Positions 1-5,922 of a stretch of 6,325 nt of DNA are shown piece by piece. The notes under the pieces were generated by a model. The model did not search any database, was not told where the DNA came from, and saw nothing but the letters and a program-made list of their open reading frames with translations. The DNA comes from Pseudomonadota bacterium (GTDB taxonomy: Bacteria; Pseudomonadota; Gammaproteobacteria; Pseudomonadales; Azotimanducaceae): NCBI GenBank assembly GCA_027621895.1, contig JAQCAK010000124.1, positions 1 to 6,325 of the forward strand. Reading direction: 5' to 3'. Both the position numbers and the translations under genes were made by a program. The stretch's first letter is position 1. Each line of letters opens with the position of its first letter.

Positions 1-1394
1 GCAAGACGCAGAATGCCGCTGGTCTCTGGTCGACTGAGTATCTCGTCCCAGATTTCACCTTTCACTGCCTGCAGGGAAAGGTCGGGGAACAATCTGTTTC
101 GATTGCTCCGCTTCTGGTCTTCATTCCAGATTTCCTCGATGATCGAGTTGATAAACGACCGGTCAGTCATCAGTTCAGTAACCAGATTCACACCAGCGTT
201 GCTGGGGTAACGACCGTATATGCCGGGGGAAGTCCAGCCCGGCATCTTCCAGCGGATATCAGGCGCGACGCACGCGTCCGGTTCATAGACCGCGGTGGTT
301 GAACGACCGGCCGACATGTCCGGACAGCTCCAGCAGGTTCCGCCGGTTGTGTTGGCCCTGTCTAGCGTCAGGCCTTTTTGCTTGGCACCGCTTTCTGCCT
401 TTGACTTTACACGCTTGTACTGCCAGTTGATGAAATCAAAATCCTGTCCTGAAGGGCAGGTTACCGATTCTTCAAGCGTGGCGTTTTCGAAGACCACGTT
501 TGCAGACGTGCCACAGGCCTTCCAGCTTTTTACCGACTCACCGGTTCTAACGTAAGTGGATGGGCAGCTGAAACAGGTACCGCCTTTCTCCGGTTCCAGG
601 AAAGGATCGACGCTCTGGCCATCCTCGCAGACGGCTTCATCCTTAACCAGTTTGGCTGGCGCCGTGTCGCTGGCGCTGAACTTGAAGCAGGCCTCGCTGG
701 TGCCGATATGCTGTATTGATCGCTTGTAGCCGGGGGGGCAGGAATGACACTTGCCATCCCATCCATCCCAGAATTGACCCGATCCCGCGGGACAGTCCGT
801 ACCGAAAACTCCGGTACCCTTGCTGTGACTGACGATTTTCGCGTAGTTGTTCTTCGCGGGTTTAACGCAGGCGGTGTCACTGTCGATATGATCCCAGCTG
901 CGCTCATAGCCTCCCGGACACGACCAGCATTCACCATCCCGAATCGGATCGAAAAATGAACCGGCGGGGCAGATGGTGCCATGAATCTCGGCCGGGGCAG
1001 TATTGGTTTTGGCTGCTTTAACGATATCGCCGATGAGCTGAGAGCCCATCACCTTGGCGGCTTTCCCGCCAAGTTCTTTAGAGCAGGCCCGGTCGCTGTC
1101 AGGGTCCCACCCACCTTCGAAGCTCAATGTATAGCCGTCCGGACAGGAGTGGCAGGCCCAGGTAAACAGGTTGAATGTCGTACCGGCGGGACACGAGGGG
1201 TTTGCTGAACCCTCAAAGGTGGCTGACGTGCCCAGGCAGTCAGCCTGACCTTCACCGCCGCAAAGGGGCTTCAGGGATTCCCGTGTATCGTATCCGTAGC
1301 TCCCCTGTGACAGGGTGACTGCGCTCGCAGGGAATGTCATAAAAAGTGAAAGCAGGCAGGTTAACCATAACCCGGTCGGGTTTGATGTTCTCAT
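1..1394 (-). CDS. Secreted cysteine-rich repeat protein, C-terminus cut by the window edge
   Basis: The frame is open from ATG at 1394 to the left edge (464 codons, no stop), so the C-terminus is missing. AGGGA at 1403-1407 lies 8 bases before the ATG. Residues 1-25 look like a Sec signal peptide: Arg2, a hydrophobic stretch LWLTCLLSLFMTF, then ASA before the probable cut. Cys13 is not in a lipobox. The exported part carries five modules of pattern C-x(12-40)-C-x2-C-x(16-19)-C at about residues 68-104, 142-176, 201-236, 256-294 and 313-375. Most begin CPAG or CPSG and continue CxSCPxGY, resembling ephrin-receptor-like/TNFR-like cysteine modules, probably disulphide-bonded in the periplasm or outside the cell. 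Residues 376-464 lack cysteine. I do not recognise a named family. Binding or surface display is a guess; a secreted protein is well supported. Confidence 0.8.
   Translation of the reverse strand, partial: MRTSNPTGLWLTCLLSLFMTFPASAVTLSQGSYGYDTRESLKPLCGGEGQADCLGTSATFEGSANPSCPAGTTFNLFTWACHSCPDGYTLSFEGGWDPDSDRACSKELGGKAAKVMGSQLIGDIVKAAKTNTAPAEIHGTICPAGSFFDPIRDGECWSCPGGYERSWDHIDSDTACVKPAKNNYAKIVSHSKGTGVFGTDCPAGSGQFWDGWDGKCHSCPPGYKRSIQHIGTSEACFKFSASDTAPAKLVKDEAVCEDGQSVDPFLEPEKGGTCFSCPSTYVRTGESVKSWKACGTSANVVFENATLEESVTCPSGQDFDFINWQYKRVKSKAESGAKQKGLTLDRANTTGGTCWSCPDMSAGRSTTAVYEPDACVAPDIRWKMPGWTSPGIYGRYPSNAGVNLVTELMTDRSFINSIIEEIWNEDQKRSNRNRLFPDLSLQAVKGEIWDEILSRPETSGILRL
270..1193 (-). repeat. Five tandem four-cysteine modules within the secreted protein
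   Basis: Protein-level repeat. The units map to 1083-1193, 867-971, 687-794, 513-629 and 270-458, in translation order. Cysteine spacings are 12/2/19, 13/2/16, 14/2/16, 17/2/16 and 40/2/17. Module starts are 55-74 residues apart. Units 2 and 3 are the most alike (CPAG start, aromatic/Asp/Gly-rich middle, CPxGY, then an acidic or Ser-rich stretch before Ala-Cys). Unit 5 has an insertion of about 25 residues between its first two cysteines. The DNA copies are well diverged, so this is an old duplication rather than a recent slippage array. Confidence 0.8.
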
Positions 1395-1623
1395 CGTTCG
1401 CGTCCCTGGAATGTCTTGATTCGTTACTCGACCAAGATAAGGACTCGGCAAAGGCTTGCGACGATTGTTACTGTCGATTAGACATCCTATGCCGATATGG
1501 CGCACTTAAACAGGATTAATGGGGGGGAGGCAAAAGTTTCCAGGGTCTCGAGATCTCCTGCTCTATGGCGTGCGGTATGCCTGGCCTGAGCGGAATCCCC
1601 CCAGGTGTTTGGAACTTCGACGG
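1395..1623. other. Intergenic gap, no gene recognised
   Basis: These 229 bases separate the SnoaL-like gene from the cysteine-rich gene on the same strand. I find no convincing ORF, RNA gene or U-tailed terminator. A run of seven G sits at 1521-1527. The size suggests that the cysteine-rich gene has its own promoter here, but no clear -35/-10 pair stands out. Confidence 0.5.
1403..1407 (-). promoter_or_regulatory. Ribosome binding site of the cysteine-rich protein gene
   Basis: AGGGA on the minus strand, 8 bases upstream of ATG 1394. It supports that ATG, which also gives an immediate signal peptide, over the internal ATG at residue 19. Confidence 0.6.
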
Positions 1624-2082
1624 TCAGTCAGCCCGGCCAATCGGATCAAGACCCGCGCCATCCCGCCCCTCGGTGCCCGCGGTTTTAAGTCTGCGCTCAC
1701 GAATACGCCAGCCTTCTCCGGTTCTTACCCAGACGTCGTGGTACTGGGCATAGAGAATAAAATCCTCGCTGCCATCAGCCGGCCGATGCCAGGCATGGAG
1801 ATAGCACATTGACCTTGCTTCATCCGCGGATTCAAAGGTGATCTCGATATTGGTGATGTAGTGGTGGGTCGCCTGGTAGGCTGCGACCAGTGGCGCGATC
1901 AGCTGGTGGATGTTTTCCCGCCCCTGGGTCCAGACGTCACCACCGAAACAGATCTTTCCGTCATCGGCGAAAATTTCCACCTGTTTGTCCACACGGTTCA
2001 GGTCTACCCAGCGGGTATACCAGTGCAGGCCGTCGGTGATGGCCTGTCGATCCAGAATCTGCTGAACTGCTGCGTCGCTCAT
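1624..2082 (-). CDS. SnoaL-like (NTF2 fold) domain protein
   Basis: A 152-residue protein that fits the SnoaL_4 type of the NTF2-like superfamily, small cone-shaped domains that serve as isomerases, hydratases or ring-dioxygenase beta subunits. The pattern is visible in order: an N-terminal helix LDRQAITDGLHWYTRWVD (residues 10-27), FADDGKICFGG (38-48), THHYITNIEI (72-81) with paired His73-His74, and the C-terminal strand YHDVWVRTGEGWRIRERRL (114-132). The start at 2082 is chosen because AAGGAG at 2089-2094 lies 6 bases upstream and the domain begins at once. The open frame extends to 2202, into the oxidoreductase gene, but that extra 40-residue leader is unlike the family. The gene starts 64 bases after the oxidoreductase stop on the same strand, so co-transcription is likely. 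Fold assignment is firm; the substrate is unknown. Confidence 0.85.
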   Translation of the reverse strand: MSDAAVQQILDRQAITDGLHWYTRWVDLNRVDKQVEIFADDGKICFGGDVWTQGRENIHQLIAPLVAAYQATHHYITNIEITFESADEARSMCYLHAWHRPADGSEDFILYAQYHDVWVRTGEGWRIRERRLKTAGTEGRDGAGLDPIGRAD

Positions 2083-2088
2083 GACTTT

Positions 2089-2094
2089 CTCCTT
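2089..2094 (-). promoter_or_regulatory. Ribosome binding site that fixes the SnoaL-like start
   Basis: AAGGAG on the minus strand, 6 bases before ATG 2082. It decides between this start and the longer upstream frame reaching 2202. Confidence 0.75.
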
Positions 2095-2146
2095 GTGATT
2101 GTGCTGATACAGATCGCCAGCGCAGCCGACCTGCTTTGTGCCATCC

Positions 2147-4402
2147 TTACCTTTTTCGCTTCGATTGTGAAGGGTGCTGATCCGCCACAATCGACACTGC
2201 AATACCGTTCAGTGCTGATGTGCCACTGGGCGCGTCCACCTCGGCAGCGGCAACCAGCCGATTGTAGTTTTCGCCTGGCTGTAATCGGGATTGCCTGAGG
2301 CCCTGGGTTTGACTGAATCCGTGAGGCATGACGACGATCCCCGGGAGGATATCCTTTGTCAGGGAAACGGGAATCCTGAGCTGGGCGCTGCCTGTACTGA
2401 CCTGCACGGTATCACCCTCGCCAATGCCGAGCCGGCCAGCATCATCGGGATGCATCTCCAGCACGCAGAGATTCCTGCCTCGACCGAGCATCGGCAGGTT
2501 GCGCAGCCAGGAATTATTGCTTCGGGTATTGCGTCTGCCCACCAGCCGAAAGGTGGAGTCGCTGTCGGGTTGTTCCTGGAGCAGGCGATCAAGATCATCA
2601 AGAATCGCCTGCGGGCCAAGATCTATCCTGCCGTTGGGGCGCCGTACAACTTCTGCAAGGCGATCTTCCCGTAGCGGGCCCAGGTCGATGCCGTCTGGCG
2701 ATGCTGCAACCCTGTTCAATGTGAGTCCATCGCCGCCACTGAAGTGATCGCCGAACCGACCCACGCGCATGCCCACGTCCAGCAGTCTTTCCACTCCCTG
2801 AGTGGGCTCGATCAGCGCCATGATTTCCTGTATGTCCCTGCCATGAATGGGGCTTGTCGGGTCATTGCAGTGAGCTGCGACCAGTCCGGCGATCACGGTG
2901 TCCTCGTAGTTATCCAGTTCGGATTCCGTCGCTACCTGTCGGTATCTGGTCAGGTATCCCAGTTGCAGCATGGTTCGCCACTCGTCTGCCCTGTCGGAGG
3001 CAAATACCGGCGATGAATACCTTGCCGCATTCCGGTAACCCATGGCGCCAAGGAAATGATCATAGTGTCCTTCCTCGAAAGGAGAGGTGCCGGGCAGGAT
3101 CACATCGGCGAACTGGCTTGTCTCTGTGTGGTAGATATCAACACAGACAACGAGATCGAGTGACGCGATGGCGTTCGCCAGTCGGTCACTGTCCGGGTTG
3201 CTGACCACCGGGTTCCCTGCCACGCAGACCAGCGCCCGGATCTGGCCCTCACCGGGCGTCTCCATTTCCTCCGCAAGTGCCGCGGCGGGAAACTGTCCCA
3301 GGACTTCCGGGTATCCGGAGACTCGCGTGTGATATCTCGCGTAATTCGGACTATTGGAAGAGGAAGCAGGACTGCGGTAGGGCTGTTCCGGGAACATGGC
3401 ACCGCCGCTGTGATCGAGACTGCCGGTCAGCAGGTTGATCACTTCTACGAGGAAGCTCGTCAATGTCCCGTGGCGCTGAATCGTGGTCCCCACGCGTCCA
3501 TAAACAACCGGGTTGGCAGCCGAATCCAGTCCACCAACGATGTCCATGATGGTCTCGCCAGGAATGCCGGTCATGAGAGCGGCCATCTCTGGCGTCACTG
3601 TTGCAAGTCTTGAGAATAATGAATCGGCATGCTCGATGGGATAGGAAGAGGGAATGCGTCGACCTCTGCGGTGAAGTTCTGCTGCCAGCGCAGCCAGCAG
3701 CCAGGCGTCAGTTCCGGGTTTGATGAAGACGTGTTCGTCGGCGAGCCGGGCTGTTTCGGTGCGCCGTGGATCTACGGTTACAAGGCGACCGCCGCGCGAT
3801 CGCATGGCTCTCAGTTTGCCGCGGAAATCCGGGACCATCCAGAGACTGCCGTTGGATACGATCGGGTTTGCGCCCAGCATCAGGAGGTAATCGGTGCCGG
3901 TGATATCAGGTACCGGAATAGCCATGCCATTGCCGAACATCAGTTCGCTGGCCAGCTGCTTCGGCAGCTGGTCAACGCTGCCCGCGGAGTAGATGTGCGG
4001 CGAACCCAGGGCACCGGCAAAGATGCCCAGCCCCATGCCCAGCCCGACATTGTGGGCGCTGGGATTACCGATGTAGACGGCAACCGACTCGGGACCATGG
4101 TGTTCTATGACCTCTCCCAGCCCCGCATTGATGCGCTCGAAGGCTTCCTGCCAGCTGGCTTCGCGGAAGTCATTGCCCTCGCGCACCATTGGAAAGCGCA
4201 ACCGGTCCGGGTCTACATCCAGTTCACCCAGCGCCAGGCCCTTGGCGCAGATATGACCGGTTGAGAAAACGTCGTCGGGGTTCGGCTCGATGCCCGTGAC
4301 GGTTCTGCCGTCGCTGGCGATCCGAAGTCCGCAACCCGCCTCGCAGATGGGGCAGATTCTGTAGTGCGTGTCGTTGATAGTTTGTTCGCCAGCTGAGACC
4401 AG
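2147..4402 (-). CDS. Molybdopterin (bis-MGD) oxidoreductase, catalytic subunit; start uncertain
   Basis: A DMSO-reductase-superfamily enzyme of about 751 residues if read from CTG 4402. The [4Fe-4S] motif C-x2-C-x3-C-x27-C (Cys17, 20, 24, 52, then Ala-Lys-Gly) is complete. Molybdopterin-domain signatures follow: SWQEAFERI (about residue 83), GANP (about 177) and TVDPRRTETA (about 209). The C-terminal dinucleotide-binding domain shows RRNTRSNNSWLRN, EMHPDDAGRLGI and VVMPHGF. There is no twin-arginine signal, so it is probably cytoplasmic. The segment aligning with the FdhH Sec loop reads SVDQLPKQLASEL, without Cys or Sec. TTG 4201 could start a shorter form but would remove all four cluster cysteines. 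An in-frame TAA lies at 4406-4408, and no ATG, GTG or TTG occurs between it and the cluster, so the start is CTG 4402, another non-standard codon, or a sequence error. No iron-sulphur or membrane subunit is adjacent. The redox substrate is unknown. Confidence 0.85.
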   Translation of the reverse strand: MVSAGEQTINDTHYRICPICEAGCGLRIASDGRTVTGIEPNPDDVFSTGHICAKGLALGELDVDPDRLRFPMVREGNDFREASWQEAFERINAGLGEVIEHHGPESVAVYIGNPSAHNVGLGMGLGIFAGALGSPHIYSAGSVDQLPKQLASELMFGNGMAIPVPDITGTDYLLMLGANPIVSNGSLWMVPDFRGKLRAMRSRGGRLVTVDPRRTETARLADEHVFIKPGTDAWLLAALAAELHRRGRRIPSSYPIEHADSLFSRLATVTPEMAALMTGIPGETIMDIVGGLDSAANPVVYGRVGTTIQRHGTLTSFLVEVINLLTGSLDHSGGAMFPEQPYRSPASSSNSPNYARYHTRVSGYPEVLGQFPAAALAEEMETPGEGQIRALVCVAGNPVVSNPDSDRLANAIASLDLVVCVDIYHTETSQFADVILPGTSPFEEGHYDHFLGAMGYRNAARYSSPVFASDRADEWRTMLQLGYLTRYRQVATESELDNYEDTVIAGLVAAHCNDPTSPIHGRDIQEIMALIEPTQGVERLLDVGMRVGRFGDHFSGGDGLTLNRVAASPDGIDLGPLREDRLAEVVRRPNGRIDLGPQAILDDLDRLLQEQPDSDSTFRLVGRRNTRSNNSWLRNLPMLGRGRNLCVLEMHPDDAGRLGIGEGDTVQVSTGSAQLRIPVSLTKDILPGIVVMPHGFSQTQGLRQSRLQPGENYNRLVAAAEVDAPSGTSALNGIAVSIVADQHPSQSKRKR

Positions 4403-4469
4403 CGATTATCTTAACCCGATCAACCCGTTAGTCCCCAGCGTACCCGCTCATTCCAGTCGTGAATTCATC

Positions 4470-4478
4470 TGCTATGCT
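4470..4478 (+). promoter_or_regulatory. Possible extended -10 promoter for the DUF4287-DUF5655 gene
   Basis: TGCTATGCT is an extended -10 form (TG-N-TATGCT). A weak -35-like TTCCAG lies at 4451-4456 with a 16-base spacer. It lies in the roughly 100-base divergent gap, about 30 bases before the start at 4509. Judged by eye only. Confidence 0.35.
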
Positions 4479-4492
4479 GAGGATAAACAACC

Positions 4493-4499
4493 GAGAGGA
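4493..4499 (+). promoter_or_regulatory. Ribosome binding site of the DUF4287-DUF5655 gene
   Basis: GAGAGGA, 9 bases before ATG 4509. It fixes the start there; the frame stays open upstream to about 4368, but that leader is not family-like. Confidence 0.65.
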
Positions 4500-4508
4500 C
4501 CGCGCTCC

Positions 4509-5039
4509 ATGGAAGAAGGACTTGAAAAGAAAACTGGCAAGCCGCTCGCTCACTGGTTGACGGTCGTGAAAGCCAGCAATCTCGAGAAACATGGTGAGAT
4601 CGTGAAGATGCTGAAGACCGGGCACGATTTTACTCACGGGTTCGCCAACTTCGTTGCGCTCAAAGCCCTTGAATCTGATGCCGCTTCATTCGACGCTGAT
4701 GAGCTGATTGATGCCCAGTACGGGAAAAAGCCGGCGCTGCGTCCCCTCTATGATCTGCTGGAACAGAAGATCAGGGCGCTGGGCAAAGACGTGGAAGTAG
4801 CGCCCAAAAAGTCCAGCGTCAGTTTCCGCGTCAAGCGCCAGTTTGCGCTGGTTCAACCTTCCACGAAAACCCGCATTGACCTGGGTTTGAAATTCAACGA
4901 CCGGGCGGTTGGTGGCCGGCTGGAAGACTCAGGACCATTCGGCACCATGTGCACGCACCGGGTGCAGATCACGGATATCAGTCAGGTTGATAGAGATCTG
5001 CTGGGTCTTGTCAGGGAGGCCTACCTCGAAGCGAGGTAG
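4509..5039 (+). CDS. DUF4287 and DUF5655 domain protein
   Basis: A 176-residue soluble protein with two recognisable domains of unknown function. DUF4287 covers about residues 1-50: KKTGKPLAHWLTVVKASN, EKHGEIVKMLKTGHDFTHGFANFV. DUF5655 covers about residues 70-175: RPLYDLLEQKI, LGKDVEVAPKKSSVSFRVKRQFALVQP, STKTRIDLGLKF, MCTHRVQITDISQVD and a final REAYLEA helix. The two domains often occur together in stand-alone bacterial proteins of this size, so it appears full length. No signal peptide or membrane segment is visible. The biochemical role is not established; the basic, aromatic face of DUF5655 could suit ligand or nucleic-acid binding, but that is a guess. It is transcribed divergently from the oxidoreductase across about 100 bases, and its stop is only 14 bases before the heat-shock promoter of the next gene. 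Confidence 0.88.
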   Translation: MEEGLEKKTGKPLAHWLTVVKASNLEKHGEIVKMLKTGHDFTHGFANFVALKALESDAASFDADELIDAQYGKKPALRPLYDLLEQKIRALGKDVEVAPKKSSVSFRVKRQFALVQPSTKTRIDLGLKFNDRAVGGRLEDSGPFGTMCTHRVQITDISQVDRDLLGLVREAYLEAR

Positions 5040-5053
5040 CGCCACCGGCAGGA

Positions 5054-5080
5054 CTTGAAAAATGCCTGATTGACCCTACT
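5054..5080 (+). promoter_or_regulatory. Sigma-32 (RpoH) type heat-shock promoter
   Basis: CTTGAAA at 5054-5060 matches the sigma-32 -35 element exactly. After a 13-base spacer, CCCTACT at 5074-5080 is close to the -10 consensus CCCCATnT. Transcription would start near 5087, leaving a leader of about 85 bases before the small heat-shock gene. Position, spacing and the target gene all agree. Confidence 0.7.
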
Positions 5081-5090
5081 AAACAGGGCA

Positions 5091-5162
5091 CCTCGTGATA
5101 GAGGCTTTAGAAGTCTCCAGATAACGGAGCAATGTTTATTCAATATATCCTTTGAATGGAGG
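5091..5162 (+). promoter_or_regulatory. Candidate RNA thermometer in the hsp20 leader
   Basis: Three short hairpins can form in the leader. The first is CCTC/GAGG (5091-5094 with 5101-5104, loop GTGATA). The second is CTCC/GGAG (5115-5118 with 5126-5129, 7-base loop). The third is CCTTT/GGAGG (5149-5153 with 5158-5162, loop GAAT), which buries the Shine-Dalgarno GGAGG behind two G-C, one A-U and two weak G-U pairs. This weak, SD-covering stem is the design seen in ROSE and FourU thermometers of ibpA-type genes, although the exact ROSE signature (U-U/C-G-C-U) is absent. CCTC and CTCC are further anti-SD copies that could pair with GGAGG. Confidence 0.5.
5158..5162 (+). promoter_or_regulatory. 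Ribosome binding site of hsp20
   Basis: GGAGG, 10 bases before ATG 5173. It is the 3' arm of the candidate thermometer hairpin, so its access may depend on temperature. Confidence 0.7.
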
Positions 5163-5172
5163 TTGTTAAGTT

Positions 5173-5628
5173 ATGCAAACATCTGATGTCACACCACTTT
5201 TTCGTACCGCCCAGACACTTGATCGGATCTGGGATGGACTGAATACATCAATCGGCTTTGACCACCGGGGTTACCCGGAATACGACCTGCTCCAGACAGG
5301 CGACAACGAGTTTCGCATCACCCTGGCCGTACCGGGGTTCCTGCAGTCAGAGATCGAAGTCGAGACCCGGGAACGGGCCTTGTGGGTTCGTGGCCGGAAA
5401 GCGGTTGATCCCAATCACAACCAGTACCTGCACCAGGGTATCCGGGAGCGGCAGTTTGAGCGCAGCTTTCATTTGCCCGAACACGTACAGGTCAGCGGTG
5501 CGAGCCTGAAATACGGGCTGCTTCACATCGATCTGGTCCGGGAGATTCCTGAAGAACTGCAACCTCGCAGAATCGAGATTGAGGTTGAACGGCAAGCCAT
5601 TGAAGACCAGTCGATTCAGGCGGCCTGA
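5173..5628 (+). CDS. ibpA-like: IbpA-family small heat-shock protein (Hsp20)
   Basis: A 151-residue alpha-crystallin-domain holdase that binds unfolding proteins in the cytoplasm and hands them to DnaK/ClpB. It resembles E. coli IbpA along its length: N-terminal DVTPLFRTAQTLDRIWD (residues 5-21), GYPEYDLLQTGDNEFRITLAVPGF (33-56), YLHQGIRERQFERSFHLPEHV (85-105), ASLKYGLLHIDL (110-121) and PRRIEIE (131-137), which holds the I-x-I tail motif (134-136) that docks on neighbouring subunits. It has a C-terminal tail about 10 residues longer than IbpA of E. coli (137 residues). The start at 5173 has GGAGG 10 bases upstream. A sigma-32-like promoter and an SD-covering hairpin precede it, so it is probably under both transcriptional and translational heat control. 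No second ibp gene lies nearby. Confidence 0.95.
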   Translation: MQTSDVTPLFRTAQTLDRIWDGLNTSIGFDHRGYPEYDLLQTGDNEFRITLAVPGFLQSEIEVETRERALWVRGRKAVDPNHNQYLHQGIRERQFERSFHLPEHVQVSGASLKYGLLHIDLVREIPEELQPRRIEIEVERQAIEDQSIQAA

Positions 5629-5638
5629 ACCAGACCAG

Positions 5639-5664
5639 GATGACGGGGTGATCACCCCGTCATC
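5639..5664 (+). repeat. Perfect 26-base palindrome between hsp20 and the small membrane gene
   Basis: Arms GATGACGGGGT and ACCCCGTCATC flank a GATC centre, so RNA would form an 11-bp stem with a tetraloop. No U-run follows on either strand, so it is not a standard intrinsic terminator. It lies 11 bases after the hsp20 stop and about 27 bases before the next start. It could block 3' exonucleases on the hsp20 mRNA, partly terminate, or bind a dimeric regulator. Confidence 0.75.
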
Positions 5665-5680
5665 ATTCAACGCAAGCAAA

Positions 5681-5686
5681 AGGAGG
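5681..5686 (+). promoter_or_regulatory. Strong ribosome binding site of the small membrane protein
   Basis: AGGAGG, 5 bases before ATG 5692, with an A-rich flank (5678-5681). It is the main evidence that this short ORF is translated. Confidence 0.75.
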
Positions 5687-5691
5687 AAGCA

Positions 5692-5922
5692 ATGACCAGG
5701 ACACTGCTTACCGTGATATCCATAGTGCTCGCGTTCGTCCTGGGTATGTCAGTGATGTGGGGATACCAGCAGTCTGCGCAGCAGAAGCAGGTGCTGGATG
5801 ACAATGTCTATTCCTGGCGCGGATCAAACAGGCCGGGGGTTCAGTTCAGCCCGATTGTCATCCCGCCATCAACCACCATTTCTGCACCGGTGATATACAC
5901 GCTTTCATCGGAACCCAGGTAG
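5692..5922 (+). CDS. Small single-span membrane protein
   Basis: A 76-residue ORF that I do not recognise. Residues 4-24 (TLLTVISIVLAFVLGMSVMWG) form one clear hydrophobic segment after Thr-Arg, so it is an inner-membrane anchor or an uncleaved signal; there is no lipobox. A Gln-rich stretch (25-33) follows, then a short polar tail, probably periplasmic. Translation is backed by AGGAGG 5 bases upstream. It follows hsp20 by 63 bases, separated by the palindrome, and may share its transcript. The last 82 bases (about residues 50-76) lie antisense to the end of the dehydrogenase gene, so this part of the protein may be poorly constrained or result from a lost earlier stop. The N-terminal half is convincing; the exact C-terminus is less so. 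Confidence 0.6.
   Translation: MTRTLLTVISIVLAFVLGMSVMWGYQQSAQQKQVLDDNVYSWRGSNRPGVQFSPIVIPPSTTISAPVIYTLSSEPR

Noticed and set aside
530..982. 150-codon open frame on the minus strand
   Set aside because: It lies in another frame of the cysteine-rich gene, whose reading frame is supported by a signal peptide, SD and repeated cysteine modules; the product is Arg/Ser/Ala-rich with no domain.
1521..1527. G7 run as a phase-variable tract
   Set aside because: It lies in non-coding sequence with no promoter or ORF that it would clearly switch.
2083..2202. 40-residue N-terminal extension of the SnoaL-like protein
   Set aside because: The SD at 2089-2094 and the domain's beginning at the ATG 2082 both favour the shorter form.
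1861..2298. 145-codon plus-strand frame
   Set aside because: It is antisense to the SnoaL-like gene and the end of the oxidoreductase; both have family signatures on the other strand.
3629..4264. 211-codon open frame on the plus strand
   Set aside because: It is antisense to the molybdopterin-binding region of the oxidoreductase, has no good SD, and its product has no recognisable domain.
5347..5679. 110-codon minus-strand frame
   Set aside because: Antisense shadow of hsp20.
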